Origin: Aromatoleum toluclasticum ATCC 700605
Lineage (GTDB): Bacteria > Pseudomonadota > Gammaproteobacteria > Burkholderiales > Rhodocyclaceae
DNA length: 64,000 bases
Assembly: GCF_000378245.1 (NCBI RefSeq)
Contig: NZ_KB899501.1
Location: 1 to 64,000 of the forward strand
Direction of reading: 5' to 3'
A program made the translations under genes and the position numbers. Shown here piece after piece: positions 1 through 10,461 of the stretch; positions within the stretch are counted from its first letter, which is position 1; every line of letters starts with the position of its first letter. Under the pieces are notes generated by a model that had not been told where the DNA came from, ran no database searches, and saw only the letters and a list, made by a program, of their open reading frames with translations.

Positions 1-37
1 AGCTAACCGATACTAATTGCCCGTGAGGCTTGATCCT
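1..37 (+). rRNA. rrl: 23S rRNA, 3' end only
   Basis: The first bases match the conserved 3' terminus of bacterial 23S rRNA (AGCTAACCGATACTAAT followed by CCGTGAGGCTT). The 3' boundary near base 37 is set by recalled similarity to the E. coli 23S end and may be off by a few bases. The rest of the gene lies upstream of the window. A spacer of about 86 bases with no tRNA separates it from the 5S gene, as at the end of a normal 16S-23S-5S operon. Confidence 0.9.
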
Positions 38-123
38 ATAACCCTGGATCTCAGCGAACTCAACACGCTACACAACAATCACACTCCCCACACACTCTAC
101 TTCTCCCCTTTGTGACCCTTTAC

Positions 124-240
124 AGTCTGACGACCATAGCGTCCTGGAACCACTCCTTCCCATCCCGAACAGGACAGTGAAACAGGTCCGCGCCGATGAT
201 AGTGCTCTTCGTGAGTGCGAAAGTAGGTCATCGTCAGACT
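124..240 (+). rRNA. rrf: 5S rRNA
   Basis: This is a complete 5S gene of about 117 bases. Its ends AGTCTGACGA (124-133) and TCGTCAGACT (231-240) pair perfectly as helix I. Conserved internal 5S segments are present, including CCCATCCCGAAC, GTGAAAC and GCGCCGATGATAGT. It is the last gene of the ribosomal RNA operon and is followed after ten bases by a strong terminator. The exact mature ends are uncertain by one or two bases. Confidence 0.93.
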
Positions 241-250
241 ACCCCACGCC

Positions 251-290
251 AAAAAAGCCGCTCTCCAAACACAGGATGAGCGGCTTTTTT
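251..290 (+). terminator. rRNA operon terminator
   Basis: A perfect 13-bp stem (AAAAAAGCCGCTC at 251-263, GAGCGGCTTTTTT at 278-290) encloses a 14-base loop and ends in a run of T. It is a classic Rho-independent terminator and, with A and T tracts on both arms, could work in both directions. It closes the rRNA operon. Confidence 0.92.
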
Positions 291-667
291 ACGCCTACCC
301 GTCGCGCACAACCCCAAACGGCTCCTTCGGCTCGCAAGTCGTTCCACTTCGTCCGCTGTTCAGCGGGATCGGATCCGTTCGACCGGGATGTGCTGTCATC
401 ATGAATTCCGCTCCGGATTCGCTTTCGGCCAATCCTCTCCCCCATTCGGTACTGTGACACATCGCCCGCTGGGGTGATTCCGTGCTTCGAAAGCTTGAGC
501 GGGCGACGACGTGACAACTGTCACAGATTCGTGGTTGCCGTGAGGGGGTTCGGTGCATATAACGCAGCGTGGCGTCAGCTTCGACGCGCGCGGCTGACTC
601 CGGGGAACTGTCTGTCGCGGTAGGTGCCGGTGAGCGGGCGTTGCGGCGTTTCCGAAGGAGGTGTGAG
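291..667. other. Intergenic stretch without a recognisable gene
   Basis: About 377 bases lie between the rRNA terminator and the VOC-family gene. Open frames here have no ribosome binding site and no recognisable protein features. The only clear element is the AAGGAGG ribosome binding site just before base 668. I see no tRNA, repeat or convincing promoter. Confidence 0.5.
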
Positions 668-1087
668 ATGCTGGTTCAGCCGTATCTGTTCTTCGATGGC
701 CGTTGCGACGAGGCGATCGCGCTTTATCGTAAGGTGCTCGGTGCTGAGGTGACGATGCTGATGCGCTTTCGAGAAAGTCCCGATCCGGCTCCGTCGGGCG
801 TTCTTCCGGTGGGATCGGAAGATAAGGTGATGCACGCGAATTTGAGTTTCGGCGATACTCAGGTGATGGTGTCGGATGGGCGATGCACGGGACAGCCGGG
901 TTTCCAGGGGTTTGCGCTGACGGTGAATCTGGCTGACGTCGCGGAGGTCGAGCGGGTGTTCGGGGCGCTGGCAGACGGCGGGCAGGTGCAGATGCCGCTC
1001 GAGAGGACGTTCTGGTCTCCGCGCTTCGGGATGCTTGCCGACCGCTTTGGGGTGTCGTGGATGGTAATGGCGGCGCCCGAGGGGTGA
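668..1087 (+). CDS. VOC-family (PhnB/YjdN-like glyoxalase fold) protein
   Basis: The 139-residue protein is a single VOC module of the PhnB/YjdN type, starting MLVQPYLFFDGRCDEAIALY and containing the usual paired beta-alpha-beta units. Typical family elements are the N-terminal (Y/F)L.FDG..EEA-like segment, the central MHANLSFGDTQVMVSD strand and the C-terminal WSPRFGMLADRFGVSWMV. Such proteins are cytosolic, and most have no proven substrate. The start at 668 is chosen because AAGGAGG lies five bases upstream; an in-frame extension to 569 has no such site. The gene stands alone between the rRNA operon and the convergent hutC gene. Function beyond the fold is not assignable. Confidence 0.85.
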   Translation: MLVQPYLFFDGRCDEAIALYRKVLGAEVTMLMRFRESPDPAPSGVLPVGSEDKVMHANLSFGDTQVMVSDGRCTGQPGFQGFALTVNLADVAEVERVFGALADGGQVQMPLERTFWSPRFGMLADRFGVSWMVMAAPEG

Positions 1088-1115
1088 GTGCGCGCCGCTT
1101 ACCGATGTCCGGCGT

Positions 1116-1865
1116 TCAGGGCCTGTAGTGCATCGAGGAACGCAGCTTATAGCGGTCGCCCGGGTGAGTGAGCCGCGCGTAGCTGATGAGGTGTTCCTCC
1201 GACCAGGTGCGGCGGATCATCAGCAGGCAGGGGGTGGTGGTCGTGGTGTCGAGCGCGGCGGCGGTCTGTGCGTCCGCGAGGATGGCCTCGACGACATGCT
1301 CGACGTCCGAGATCGGGCAGGCGGCTACGAGAACTTCGTTCGGGGTGTGGCGCGTGAAATCGGTGTCTAGATAGTCGGGGACCCACTTCGGATTGACGAA
1401 GCGCTCCTCGAACTGGATCGGGATGTCGTTTTCGCGATGAACGATCGTCGTGTGGAAGACGCGCGTGCCGAGGCGCACGCCGAGACGCAGGGCGACTTCG
1501 TCGTCGGCCTCGATGGCTTCGCAGCGCAGCACCGTATTGCTGTACGTATTGTTGCGGCCGCGGACTTCCGCGGCGATGTTGAGGACTTCGTGCAACGAGG
1601 ATTCGGCCTTGCGGTCGGTGACGAAGGTGCCGAGGCCAGGCTGGCGCACGAGGTAGCCGCCCTGAACGAGATCGCGGATCGCCTTGTTGGCGGTCATGCG
1701 GCTGACGCGGAAGTCTCGGGCGAGCTGTTCTTCAGGCGGGATCTGATGATGGATCGGATATGCGCCGCTGCGAATCTTTTCGAGCAGGAATTCCTCGATC
1801 TGGCGGTAGCGGGGGGCGGGGCTGGCCACGGCCATTCCTTTTTGTGGCTGATGCGAGATCGTCAT
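1116..1865 (-). CDS. hutC: Histidine utilization repressor HutC (GntR family)
   Basis: This 249-residue GntR/HutC regulator represses hut genes and is normally released by urocanate. Residues about 18-85 form the winged helix-turn-helix (RYRQIEEFLLEKI, then VSRMTANKAIRDLVQGGYL and RQPGLGTFV). The remainder is a UTRA effector domain (for example FEERFVNP and the RLTHPGDRY region). It lies 93 bases downstream of hutH on the same strand, so it is probably the last gene of the operon it controls. Two perfect palindromes between hutI and hutD are its likely operators. No such palindrome lies directly before hutC, so autoregulation would be through the operon promoter. Confidence 0.95.
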   Translation of the reverse strand: MTISHQPQKGMAVASPAPRYRQIEEFLLEKIRSGAYPIHHQIPPEEQLARDFRVSRMTANKAIRDLVQGGYLVRQPGLGTFVTDRKAESSLHEVLNIAAEVRGRNNTYSNTVLRCEAIEADDEVALRLGVRLGTRVFHTTIVHRENDIPIQFEERFVNPKWVPDYLDTDFTRHTPNEVLVAACPISDVEHVVEAILADAQTAAALDTTTTTPCLLMIRRTWSEEHLISYARLTHPGDRYKLRSSMHYRP

Positions 1866-1958
1866 GATACAGCCGGCAGGGTGAGATCGGCATGCGATAT
1901 GGGTGATTGAGGCAGGCGCCGTTAACGCAGCGGGGCCTGCTTCTTGAGGCGTCGCTTT

Positions 1959-3518
1959 TCAGGCCTGTGAGGGGAGGAGTCCCGGGGGTATCAGCGGGGA
2001 CAGGGTGCGTGCGGCGAGCAGTTCGGTCGCCGCGGCGATGTCCGGGGCGAAGAAGCGGTCGACGTCGTAGAAGGGTACTTGCGCGCGCAGTGCGGTGCGG
2101 GCCTCTTCGAGCTGCGGGGAGCTCTTGTGGCCATCGCGGAAGTCGAGACCCTGGCAGGCGGCGAGCCATTCGACGGCGAGGATGCCGCGCACGTTGTCGG
2201 CCATCGCCCAGAGGCGGCGACCGGCGTTGGGCGCCATCGAGACGTGGTCTTCCTGGTTGGCCGAGGTCGGCAGGCTGTCGACGCTGGCGGGATGCGCGAG
2301 CGCCTTGTTGTCGCTGGCGAGCGCGGCGGCGGTGACTTGCGCGATCATGAAGCCGGAGTTCACGCCGCCGTTGGCGACGAGGAAGGCGGGCAGCTGGGAC
2401 ATGTTCTTGTCCATCATCAGCGAGATGCGCCGCTCGGCGAGTGCGCCGATCTCGGCGATGGCGAGTGCGAGGTTGTCGGCGGCCATCGCGACCGGTTCGG
2501 CATGGAAGTTGCCGCCGGAGAGGATGTCGTCTTCGTCGGCGAACACCAGCGGGTTGTCGGACACCGCGTTGGCTTCAGCGGCGAGCACCTCGGCGGCCTG
2601 GCGGATCTGCGTGAGGCAGGCGCCCATGACCTGCGGTTGGCAGCGCAGCGAGTAGGGATCCTGCACCTTGCCGCAGGCGACGTGCGACTGCGCGATCTCG
2701 CTGGTGTCCTCCAGCAGGTGGCGATAGGCCGCGGCCGCGTCGATCTGGCCGCGCTGGCCGCGCGCGGCGTGGATGCGGGCGTCGAACGGCACGCGCGAGC
2801 CGAGCGCGGCTTCGACGGTGAGGCTGCCGCAGACGGTGGCGGCGGCGAACAGGTCTTCGGCGTCGAAGAGGCCGCGCAGCGCGTAAGCGGTGGAGACTTG
2901 CGTGCCGTTGAGGAGCGCGAGGCCTTCCTTGGCGGCCAGCGTCAGCGGTTCGAGTCCGGCCACGGCGAGCGCCTCGACGGCGTGCAGCCATTTGCCCTGA
3001 TGACGCGCGCGGCCTTCGCCGAGCAGGGTGAGCGACAGGTGGGCGAGCGGCGCGAGGTCGCCCGAGGCGCCGACCGAGCCCTTGGCCGGGATCTCGGGAT
3101 AGACGCCCACATTGAGCAGGGCAATCAGCGCGTCGATGACCCGGCGGCGGATGCCGGAGAAGCCGCGGGCGAGGCTATTCACCTTGAGCAGCATGATCAG
3201 GCGCACGGTTGCGTCGTCGAGGGCCTCGCCGACGCCGCAGGCGTGTGACAGCACCAGCGAGCGCTGCAGGATCTCGAGGTCCTCGTGCGCGATGCGTGTC
3301 TGCGCGAGCAGCCCGAAGCCGGTGTTGATGCCGTAGGCGACGCGGTCCTCGTCGATCACGCGGCGCACGCAGGCGACGCTGCGTTCGATGGCGTCGGAGG
3401 CGCTCTCGGGCAGGGTCACGCGGATCGGGTGCTCGTAGGCCTGGCGCAACTGGGCCAGCGTCAGCTCACCGGGGACGAGCGTGAGTTCAATGCTCGGGTC
3501 GAAAGTCATTTCGGTCAC
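1959..3518 (-). CDS. hutH: Histidine ammonia-lyase
   Basis: HutH deaminates L-histidine to urocanate, the first step of the pathway. The 519-residue protein is the usual family length and carries the MIO-cofactor tripeptide Ala-Ser-Gly at residues 151-153 in [14 protein letters not shown]. Also conserved are the N-terminal YGINTGFG segment and QEDHVSM near the C-terminal third. A GTG at 3518 is taken as the start because AGGAG lies six bases upstream; an ATG nine bases further in is spaced too far from it. Only one base separates it from the hutU stop codon, so translation is probably coupled. hutC follows on the same strand. Confidence 0.97.
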   Translation of the reverse strand: MTEMTFDPSIELTLVPGELTLAQLRQAYEHPIRVTLPESASDAIERSVACVRRVIDEDRVAYGINTGFGLLAQTRIAHEDLEILQRSLVLSHACGVGEALDDATVRLIMLLKVNSLARGFSGIRRRVIDALIALLNVGVYPEIPAKGSVGASGDLAPLAHLSLTLLGEGRARHQGKWLHAVEALAVAGLEPLTLAAKEGLALLNGTQVSTAYALRGLFDAEDLFAAATVCGSLTVEAALGSRVPFDARIHAARGQRGQIDAAAAYRHLLEDTSEIAQSHVACGKVQDPYSLRCQPQVMGACLTQIRQAAEVLAAEANAVSDNPLVFADEDDILSGGNFHAEPVAMAADNLALAIAEIGALAERRISLMMDKNMSQLPAFLVANGGVNSGFMIAQVTAAALASDNKALAHPASVDSLPTSANQEDHVSMAPNAGRRLWAMADNVRGILAVEWLAACQGLDFRDGHKSSPQLEEARTALRAQVPFYDVDRFFAPDIAAATELLAARTLSPLIPPGLLPSQA

Positions 3519-3519
3519 C

Positions 3520-5199
<1,680 letters not shown>

Positions 5200-5234
5200 T
5201 GGGGGCTCCTTGTTTCGATCGTTGTGGATGGCGG

Positions 5235-6575
5235 TCACAGCCAGCCCTGGTGGTGTGCGAGCTGGGCCAGCGGGATGGTGAACACCAGGCTCAGGACGGT
5301 GCGCTGCAACCAGATCACGAGCAGGTCGCGCAGGCGCATGGGGATCCGCGTGGCAAGCACGCAGGGAATCGAGGCCGAGAGGAACAGCACACTGCTCACC
5401 GACACCGTGGCGGCGACGAAGCGCACGACCACGTCGGCGTCCTTGAGCAGCATCGCGGGCAGGAACATCTCGGCGAGGCCGGCGGCGATTGCGCGGGCGA
5501 CCGTCATCGGCTCGGCGAGGCCGAAGACCCAGGTGACGGGGTAGAGCAGCAGGCCGATAAGGTCGAAGAGCGGCGTGTACTTCGCGGCGAGCAGGCCCAA
5601 CAGGCCGACGGCGAGGATGCTCGGCAGGATCGCGGCGGTCATGCGCACGCCGTCGGCGAAGGTATCGCGCAGGGTGGCCGAAAGCGCCGGGGCGCTCCGG
5701 GCCTGCGTGACGCCGGCATACCACGCGGCCTGGACGCGGCTTTGGCCGGGAGGCAGTTCCGGATCGGGCTGGCCTTCGCTCGGCTGGTGTGACAGCGGAT
5801 ACAGGCGCGCGCTCACGGCGGTGACGGCGAAGGTGACCGCCATGCTGCCCCAGAAGTAAAGGTTCCAAGCCGGCATCAGGTCGAGCGTCTTGGCGACGAT
5901 CACCATGAAGGGGGCGGACACGGTGGAGAAGCCGGTGGCGATGATCGCGGCTTCGCGCTGCGTGTAGTGGCCCTGGGAGTACATGCGGGAGGTGATGAGG
6001 AGGCCGACCGAGTAGCTGCCGACGAAGGACGCCACGGCATCGATCGCGGACTTGCCCGGTGTGCGCCAGATCGGCCGCATCACCGGCTGCATCAGCACGC
6101 CGATCAGTTCGAGCAGGCCGAAGCCGATCAGGAACACCAACGCGAGCGAACCCAGCGGCACGATCAGCGAGAGCGGCAGTACCAGCTTCTCGAACAGGAA
6201 GGGCAGCATGCCGGGCGCGTACACCGCCTCGGGGCCGACCTTGAACAGGTAGGCGATGCCGATCGCGAGGCCCAGTACCTTCAGCACCGAGAACGTCATC
6301 GTGACGGCGTTGTGCCGCCATGTGCCGCTCACCCAGGGATGGATCGCGCCGTAGCCCATGAGTACGAGTGCGATGCCGATCACGAGCGGCCTCGTCTCCT
6401 TGAGCAGGTAGCTCGCGGCATGGTCGAGGAGGATCGTCGATTTGCCGGCGATGTCGACGGGCAGGAAGAAGAGCACCAGCCCGATCAGGCTGTAGCCCAG
6501 CAGGCGGGCAAGCGTGCCGGCGAGCGTGCGGGTGTGTGCTGGCGCGACGCTCAGCGAGATCTGATCGGCCATCAT
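5235..6575 (-). CDS. YjiH-family membrane transporter in the hut operon
   Basis: The 446-residue polytopic membrane protein resembles YjiH-type proteins with two nucleoside-recognition (gate) domains. About ten hydrophobic segments can be traced, for example [20 protein letters not shown] near the N terminus. Gate-like blocks with conserved Gly/Ser/Thr appear at [21 protein letters not shown] and later at [20 protein letters not shown]. From its position between hutG and hutU it probably imports histidine, urocanate or a related metabolite; this is inferred from context only. GGAGG lies just before two consecutive ATG codons (6575 and 6572). The first overlaps the stop of a 32-codon upstream frame. 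Confidence 0.82.
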   Translation of the reverse strand: MMADQISLSVAPAHTRTLAGTLARLLGYSLIGLVLFFLPVDIAGKSTILLDHAASYLLKETRPLVIGIALVLMGYGAIHPWVSGTWRHNAVTMTFSVLKVLGLAIGIAYLFKVGPEAVYAPGMLPFLFEKLVLPLSLIVPLGSLALVFLIGFGLLELIGVLMQPVMRPIWRTPGKSAIDAVASFVGSYSVGLLITSRMYSQGHYTQREAAIIATGFSTVSAPFMVIVAKTLDLMPAWNLYFWGSMAVTFAVTAVSARLYPLSHQPSEGQPDPELPPGQSRVQAAWYAGVTQARSAPALSATLRDTFADGVRMTAAILPSILAVGLLGLLAAKYTPLFDLIGLLLYPVTWVFGLAEPMTVARAIAAGLAEMFLPAMLLKDADVVVRFVAATVSVSSVLFLSASIPCVLATRIPMRLRDLLVIWLQRTVLSLVFTIPLAQLAHHQGWL

Positions 6576-6670
6576 TTCGCCTCCTCGCGCGAGCTTGTCG
6601 GCTCGCCCCGCGTGGCGGGACGCAGACTGTCGCGTGGCGAGGGCGGGGCTTGTCGATGGGTGGGGGGCAT
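6572..6670 (-). CDS. Small 32-residue open frame before the YjiH-like gene
   Basis: A short frame starts at an ATG (6670) with an excellent GGAGGAG ribosome binding site six bases upstream. It ends in a TGA that overlaps the transporter ATG as ATGA. The peptide is Pro/Arg/Ser-rich (begins [14 protein letters not shown]), with no membrane segment or known domain. It fills the otherwise empty gap between hutG and the transporter. It may be a leader peptide that couples ribosomes onto the transporter gene rather than a functional protein. Expression is not proven. Confidence 0.4.
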   Translation of the reverse strand: MPPTHRQAPPSPRDSLRPATRGEPTSSREEAK

Positions 6671-6723
6671 GCGGGTCTCCTCCGGTCTGTTTTGTTTGAA
6701 ACGACGGCCTTGGCGTGAGCCGT

Positions 6724-7662
6724 TCAGGGGATCAGTTGGATCAGCCGCGCCGCGACGCGGGCGGTCCGGTGGTCGATGTCGAATTCGGGGTTCAGCTCGG
6801 CGAGGTCGGCGAGTCGGAGCTTGCCGCTGTCCCGCACGCGCTCGACGAGCGGTTCGAGCAGCGCGAGCGGCACGCCGCGCGCGGCCGGGGCGCTGACGCC
6901 GGGGGCTTCGCAGGCGGGCAGGACGTCGAGGTCGATGGTGAGGTAGACGTGGTCGCAGGCGGCGACGAAGGCGTCGAGATCCTCTCCGATGTGCTCGAGG
7001 CTCAGGGGGGTGATCTCGCGGTCCTCGCGCACCAGTACGTCGAGTTCGGCTGCGCGGCGGAACAGCGCGCGGGTGTTGGCGGCGCGGCTCACGCCCAGGC
7101 AGGCGTAGCGGAAGGGCCAGCCGCGCGCGGCGCAGGCGTCGGCGATCTGCGCGAAGGGCGTGCCGGACGAATGCACGTGGGTCGGGTCGCGCAGGTCGAA
7201 GTGGGCGTCGAAATTGACGATGCCGATGCGCGGGGCGTGATCGGCGGTGTCGGCAAGATGGGCGGCGAGGCCTTGCCAGCTTCCCCACGCGACCTCGTGT
7301 CCGCCGCCCAGCACGACCGGGAAGTGTCCCGCGGCGAGCAGGGCGCGGACATTTCCGGCAAGGCGCGCCTGGGCCGCTTCGAGATCGCCATCGTCGCAGG
7401 GGAGGTCGCCGGCGTCGTAGGCGGGATTTTCGCGATGCCAGGCGAGGCTCGCGAGCGCCTTGCGGATCGCGACCGGGGCGTCCGCCGCGCCGGGGCGGCC
7501 CTTGTTGCGGCGTACGCCTTCGTCGCACGCGAAACCAAGCAGGGCGACGCCGGGGGCGGCGGCGGTGTCGAGCGGGCGGATGGCCTGGTGCCAGCGCGGG
7601 CTATCGGGTTCGGGGTCAATGCGCCCGGTCCACACGTCCATGTTCTTGCGGTCAGGGTTCAT
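6724..7662 (-). CDS. hutG: Formimidoylglutamase (arginase family)
   Basis: HutG hydrolyses N-formimidoyl-L-glutamate to glutamate and formamide, the last step of the four-step pathway. The 312-residue protein carries the binuclear-manganese signature of ureohydrolases: [20 protein letters not shown] and [15 protein letters not shown]. The His and Asp residues in these motifs are the metal ligands. The start at 7662 has GGAGG seven bases upstream, and its ATG overlaps the hutI stop as ATGA, indicating coupled translation. The presence of this enzyme and absence of hutF suggest direct hydrolysis to glutamate and formamide rather than the formylglutamate branch. Confidence 0.95.
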   Translation of the reverse strand: MNPDRKNMDVWTGRIDPEPDSPRWHQAIRPLDTAAAPGVALLGFACDEGVRRNKGRPGAADAPVAIRKALASLAWHRENPAYDAGDLPCDDGDLEAAQARLAGNVRALLAAGHFPVVLGGGHEVAWGSWQGLAAHLADTADHAPRIGIVNFDAHFDLRDPTHVHSSGTPFAQIADACAARGWPFRYACLGVSRAANTRALFRRAAELDVLVREDREITPLSLEHIGEDLDAFVAACDHVYLTIDLDVLPACEAPGVSAPAARGVPLALLEPLVERVRDSGKLRLADLAELNPEFDIDHRTARVAARLIQLIP

Positions 7663-8900
7663 TGCGCCTCCTGCGTGCATTCGTCGCTGCGGTTGTGCGT
7701 GATCTCGCCCTTGAACACGCGCTGGCGCAGGCGTCCGGGCTGGACCGCGTAGGCGAGTTCTGTCGGACTCGCGACGTCCCACACACACAGATCTGCGCAC
7801 ATCCCCTCGGCGATGCGCCCGGTGTCGGTCTGCCCTAGCGCGCGGGCGCCGTTCGCGGTCATGCCGGCGAGCGCCTCGCGCGGGGTCAGGCGGAACAGCG
7901 TGCAGGCGAGGTTGAGCATCAGCGTCGGCATGAAGAGCGGCGAGCTACCGGGGTTGGCGTCGGTCGCGATCGCGATCGGCACGCCGTGGCGGCGCAGGGC
8001 GTCGACGGGCGGCAATTGCGTCTCGCGCAGGGTGAGGAAGGCGCCGGGGAGCAGGGTCGCGACGGTGCCGGCTTCAGCCAGCGCGCGCACGCCTGTCTCG
8101 TCGAGGTATTCGATGTGATCGGCCGACAATGCGCCGTGGCGTGCCGCCAGTGCCGCGCCGCCCAGGTTGGAGAGCTGTTCGGCGTGCGCTTTTACGTGCA
8201 GGCCGTGGCGCGCGGCGGCGGCGAACACGCGTTCGCACTGTGCGGGGCTGAAAGCGATTCCTTCGCAGAAGACGTCGACCGCGTCGGCGAGCCCTGCGGC
8301 CGCGGCGGCGGGGATCATTTCCTCGCACACGAGGCGGATGTAGCCGTCCTGGTCGCCCTTGTATTCGGGCGGCAGGGCGTGCGCGCCGAGCAGTGTCGTC
8401 AATACACGCACGGGGAGGCGTTCGCCGAGGCGGCGCGCGACACGCAGCATTTTCAGTTCGTCGGCCAGCGTGAGGCCGTAGCCGGATTTGATCTCGACCG
8501 TGGTCACGCCGTCGGCGACGAGCGCGGCGAGGCGGGGCAGTGCGGCGGCGAGGAGTTCGTCTTCGCTCGCGGCACGGGTCGCGCGCACGGTGCTGAGGAT
8601 GCCGCCGCCGGCCTGCGCGATCTCGGCGTAGCTCGCGCCTTCGAGGCGCCGTGCGAACTCGTCGGCGCGGTTGCCGCCGAACACGAGGTGGGTGTGGCAG
8701 TCGACGAGGCCTGGGGTCATCACGCCGCCTCGGCCCATGTCGCGAACGCTGGCTGCGTCAGCTGCGGGCAGGGCCTCGCTCGGGCACAGCTTCGCGATGC
8801 GACCGCCTTCGACCAGCACCGCCATCGGGGCGGGCAGTTCCCGTTCGCCGTCGAAGATCGTGACGTCCCGCCAGAGGAGGCGGGGGTGGGGGGCGGGCAT
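7659..8900 (-). CDS. hutI: Imidazolonepropionase
   Basis: HutI opens the imidazolone ring of 4-imidazolone-5-propionate to give formimidoylglutamate. The 413-residue amidohydrolase has the metal-binding [10 protein letters not shown], a HAEQLSN segment and the late DANPGSSP motif typical of HutI. The ATG at 8900 is preferred over an upstream ATG because GGAGA precedes it by seven bases and the longer N terminus would run through the operator. It is the first gene of the operon. A sigma-70-like promoter with the HutC palindrome lies immediately upstream, and the gene overlaps hutG by four bases. Confidence 0.96.
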   Translation of the reverse strand: MPAPHPRLLWRDVTIFDGERELPAPMAVLVEGGRIAKLCPSEALPAADAASVRDMGRGGVMTPGLVDCHTHLVFGGNRADEFARRLEGASYAEIAQAGGGILSTVRATRAASEDELLAAALPRLAALVADGVTTVEIKSGYGLTLADELKMLRVARRLGERLPVRVLTTLLGAHALPPEYKGDQDGYIRLVCEEMIPAAAAAGLADAVDVFCEGIAFSPAQCERVFAAAARHGLHVKAHAEQLSNLGGAALAARHGALSADHIEYLDETGVRALAEAGTVATLLPGAFLTLRETQLPPVDALRRHGVPIAIATDANPGSSPLFMPTLMLNLACTLFRLTPREALAGMTANGARALGQTDTGRIAEGMCADLCVWDVASPTELAYAVQPGRLRQRVFKGEITHNRSDECTQEAQ

Positions 8901-8924
8901 CGCGGTGTCTCCGTGTTGGTTGAC

Positions 8925-8961
8925 TTGTATATACAATAGAGTCGCGACGGTGAGGCGTCAA
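8925..8961 (-). promoter_or_regulatory. hutI operon promoter with HutC operator
   Basis: On the minus strand a -35 box TTGACG (8961-8956) is followed after 17 bases by TATTGT (8938-8933). The perfect 12-bp palindrome TTGTATATACAA (8925-8936) overlaps this -10. HutC-type repressors are known to bind sites with a TGTATATACA core, so this is the expected repression site for hutI through hutC. Binding is inferred. Confidence 0.8.
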
Positions 8962-9116
8962 GGGATTTCTTTCCGATCGGCTGTGGCGATTTTGGAGCGT
9001 CCGGCCGATGCGCGCGTCGGCTTCATCTGCCCGTATTCTTCGGGTATGGAGCAGGTTTGAGTGCCGTGTGCTCCGGATGGGAGCTTGCCGGAGCGGCGGC
9101 TCGTGCGTGCGGCTGT

Positions 9117-9154
9117 TTGCCGGATCGGAGCTCCAGGATTTAATGTATATACAT
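9117..9154 (+). promoter_or_regulatory. hutD promoter with second HutC operator
   Basis: A second perfect palindrome, ATGTATATACAT (9143-9154), shares the TGTATATACA core with the hutI site. It overlaps a plausible -10 TAATGT (9141-9146) that follows a weak -35 TTGCCG (9117-9122) by 18 bases. It lies 53 bases before the hutD start, so hutD is probably co-repressed by HutC from a divergent promoter. Confidence 0.7.
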
Positions 9155-9207
9155 CTTGTCGGGCGGCGGAAGGTGCCGCCATCGACGAACTGATCGCAGG
9201 GAGGGGT

Positions 9208-9816
9208 ATGAGGATGTTGAAACTCGCGGCCGAGGCGTATCGCCGGATGCCCTGGAAGAACGGTGGAGGCGTGACGCTGGAGATTGCCGTCGCGCCGGCC
9301 GGCGCAGGGCTCTATGACTTCGAGTGGCGCATCAGCAGCGCACACGTCGAAGTGGCGGGGCCGTTCTCCACGTTTCCCGGCATCGATCGCAGCCTGGCGC
9401 TGCTCGGTGGCGCGGGGATGGACCTCGTCGTGGACGGGCGGCGTGCAGCCCTCGCACAGGACGGGCCGGTATGCGCCTTCGACGGGGGCGCCGCGGCCCG
9501 CGCGGAACTGCCGGTGGGGCCCGTGACGGACTTCAACGTGATGAGCCGTCGCGGCCGCTGGACGCATCGGCTGACGCGCATGCGCCTCGATACCGCCCGT
9601 GAGCTGCAGACCGATGCTGACGTCGCCTTGCTCTACTGTGCTTCGGGTCGTCTGACAGTGCGCGCCGAGGGGTATGGGCCGTTGGTACTGGAGGTCGGGG
9701 ACGCGCTGCAGGTCGAGGGCGTGGCGCCGCTCATCGTGCAGCTCGCACCCTCAGGCGCGGTTTCGCTGCTCGTCGCCGAGTTATCGCGCGGCGCACGGAC
9801 CGTGTCCTCGCGATGA
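9208..9816 (+). CDS. hutD: HutD/Ves family cupin-like protein
   Basis: The 202-residue protein belongs to the HutD/Ves family of bicupin-fold proteins, recognisable from the N-terminal RRMPWKNGGGVTLEI and from DFEWRISSAHVEVAGPFS. HutD has been linked to fine tuning of hut expression at high urocanate, but its biochemical role is unsettled. The ATG at 9208 follows a GGGAGGGG ribosome binding site. It is transcribed away from the hut operon and carries its own HutC palindrome. It converges on the Lrp-type regulator. Confidence 0.9.
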   Translation: MRMLKLAAEAYRRMPWKNGGGVTLEIAVAPAGAGLYDFEWRISSAHVEVAGPFSTFPGIDRSLALLGGAGMDLVVDGRRAALAQDGPVCAFDGGAAARAELPVGPVTDFNVMSRRGRWTHRLTRMRLDTARELQTDADVALLYCASGRLTVRAEGYGPLVLEVGDALQVEGVAPLIVQLAPSGAVSLLVAELSRGARTVSSR

Positions 9817-9892
9817 CGGCGGTGCGGAGGCTGATCGCGGAGATCCGCGCCGCGTTCTTCCTCCCGCTTTCCCTCTCAGCGGAGCGGCGCCG

Positions 9893-10324
9893 TCAGGAGC
9901 TTTCGCCGCGATAGCTGGCGAGGTGGATGCTGGTCTCGGTGTGCTGGATGCTGCGGATCAGCCGGATGCGTTCGAGCACGTTCGACAGCTCCGTGAGGTT
10001 CTCCGCGCGCAGTTCCGCGAGCAGGTCCCAGCGGCCGTTGGTGTCGTGCAGCGATGCGACGCCCGGCTCGCCGAGCAGGCTGGCGATCACCGAACGCGTC
10101 TCGTTGCCGGCGACGACGATGCTCATCCACGCGCGGATCTCGTTGGGGTGCGAGTCGGGCCGCAGCTTCACCGTGTAGCCGACGATGATCCCGTCGTTCT
10201 CGAGCTTGGTGATGCGGTTCGTGACGGTGCCGCGCGACACCTTCAACTTGTGCGCGAGATGCGCGACGCTCATCCGCGCGTCGTTGCGCAGGAGGCTGAT
10301 CAGTTGCTGGTCCAGGCTGTCCAT
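9893..10324 (-). CDS. Lrp/AsnC family transcriptional regulator
   Basis: The 143-residue protein has the two-domain Lrp layout. An N-terminal helix-turn-helix occupies residues 1-50 (LDQQLISLLRNDARMSVAHL, VSRGTVTNRITKLE). A C-terminal RAM ligand-binding domain follows (IRAWMSIVVAGN, then GRWDLLAELRAENL). Such proteins sense amino acids and usually act on an adjacent gene. The divergent neighbour is ornithine cyclodeaminase, so arginine, ornithine or proline is a plausible effector; that is inference. The intergenic palindrome at 10346-10371 is a candidate operator. Confidence 0.92.
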   Translation of the reverse strand: MDSLDQQLISLLRNDARMSVAHLAHKLKVSRGTVTNRITKLENDGIIVGYTVKLRPDSHPNEIRAWMSIVVAGNETRSVIASLLGEPGVASLHDTNGRWDLLAELRAENLTELSNVLERIRLIRSIQHTETSIHLASYRGESS

Positions 10325-10345
10325 TTTGTCGAACTGTCAGTAAGT

Positions 10346-10371
10346 GTTATCGAATTGATCAATTTGTTATC
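10346..10371. promoter_or_regulatory. Palindrome with flanking GTTATC repeats (candidate Lrp operator)
   Basis: A perfect 12-bp palindrome AATTGATCAATT (10353-10364) is flanked by two direct GTTATC copies (10346-10351 and 10366-10371) exactly 20 bases apart, two turns of the helix. The stretch is AT-rich in a GC-rich genome and lies in the divergent gap between the Lrp-type regulator and ornithine cyclodeaminase. It is a good candidate binding site for the regulator; binding is not shown. Confidence 0.6.
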
Positions 10372-10461
10372 AAAATAGCACAGTTGGTGTCATTTTTATT
10401 GACGCGGAACTGGTCGATCATGTCGACACTGAATTGCAAGACACCAACGAGGAGCGAGACC

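Noticed and set aside
1866-1958. Search for a HutC operator directly before hutC
   Set aside because: No TGTATATACA-like palindrome is present; hutC is better explained as the last gene of the hutI operon.
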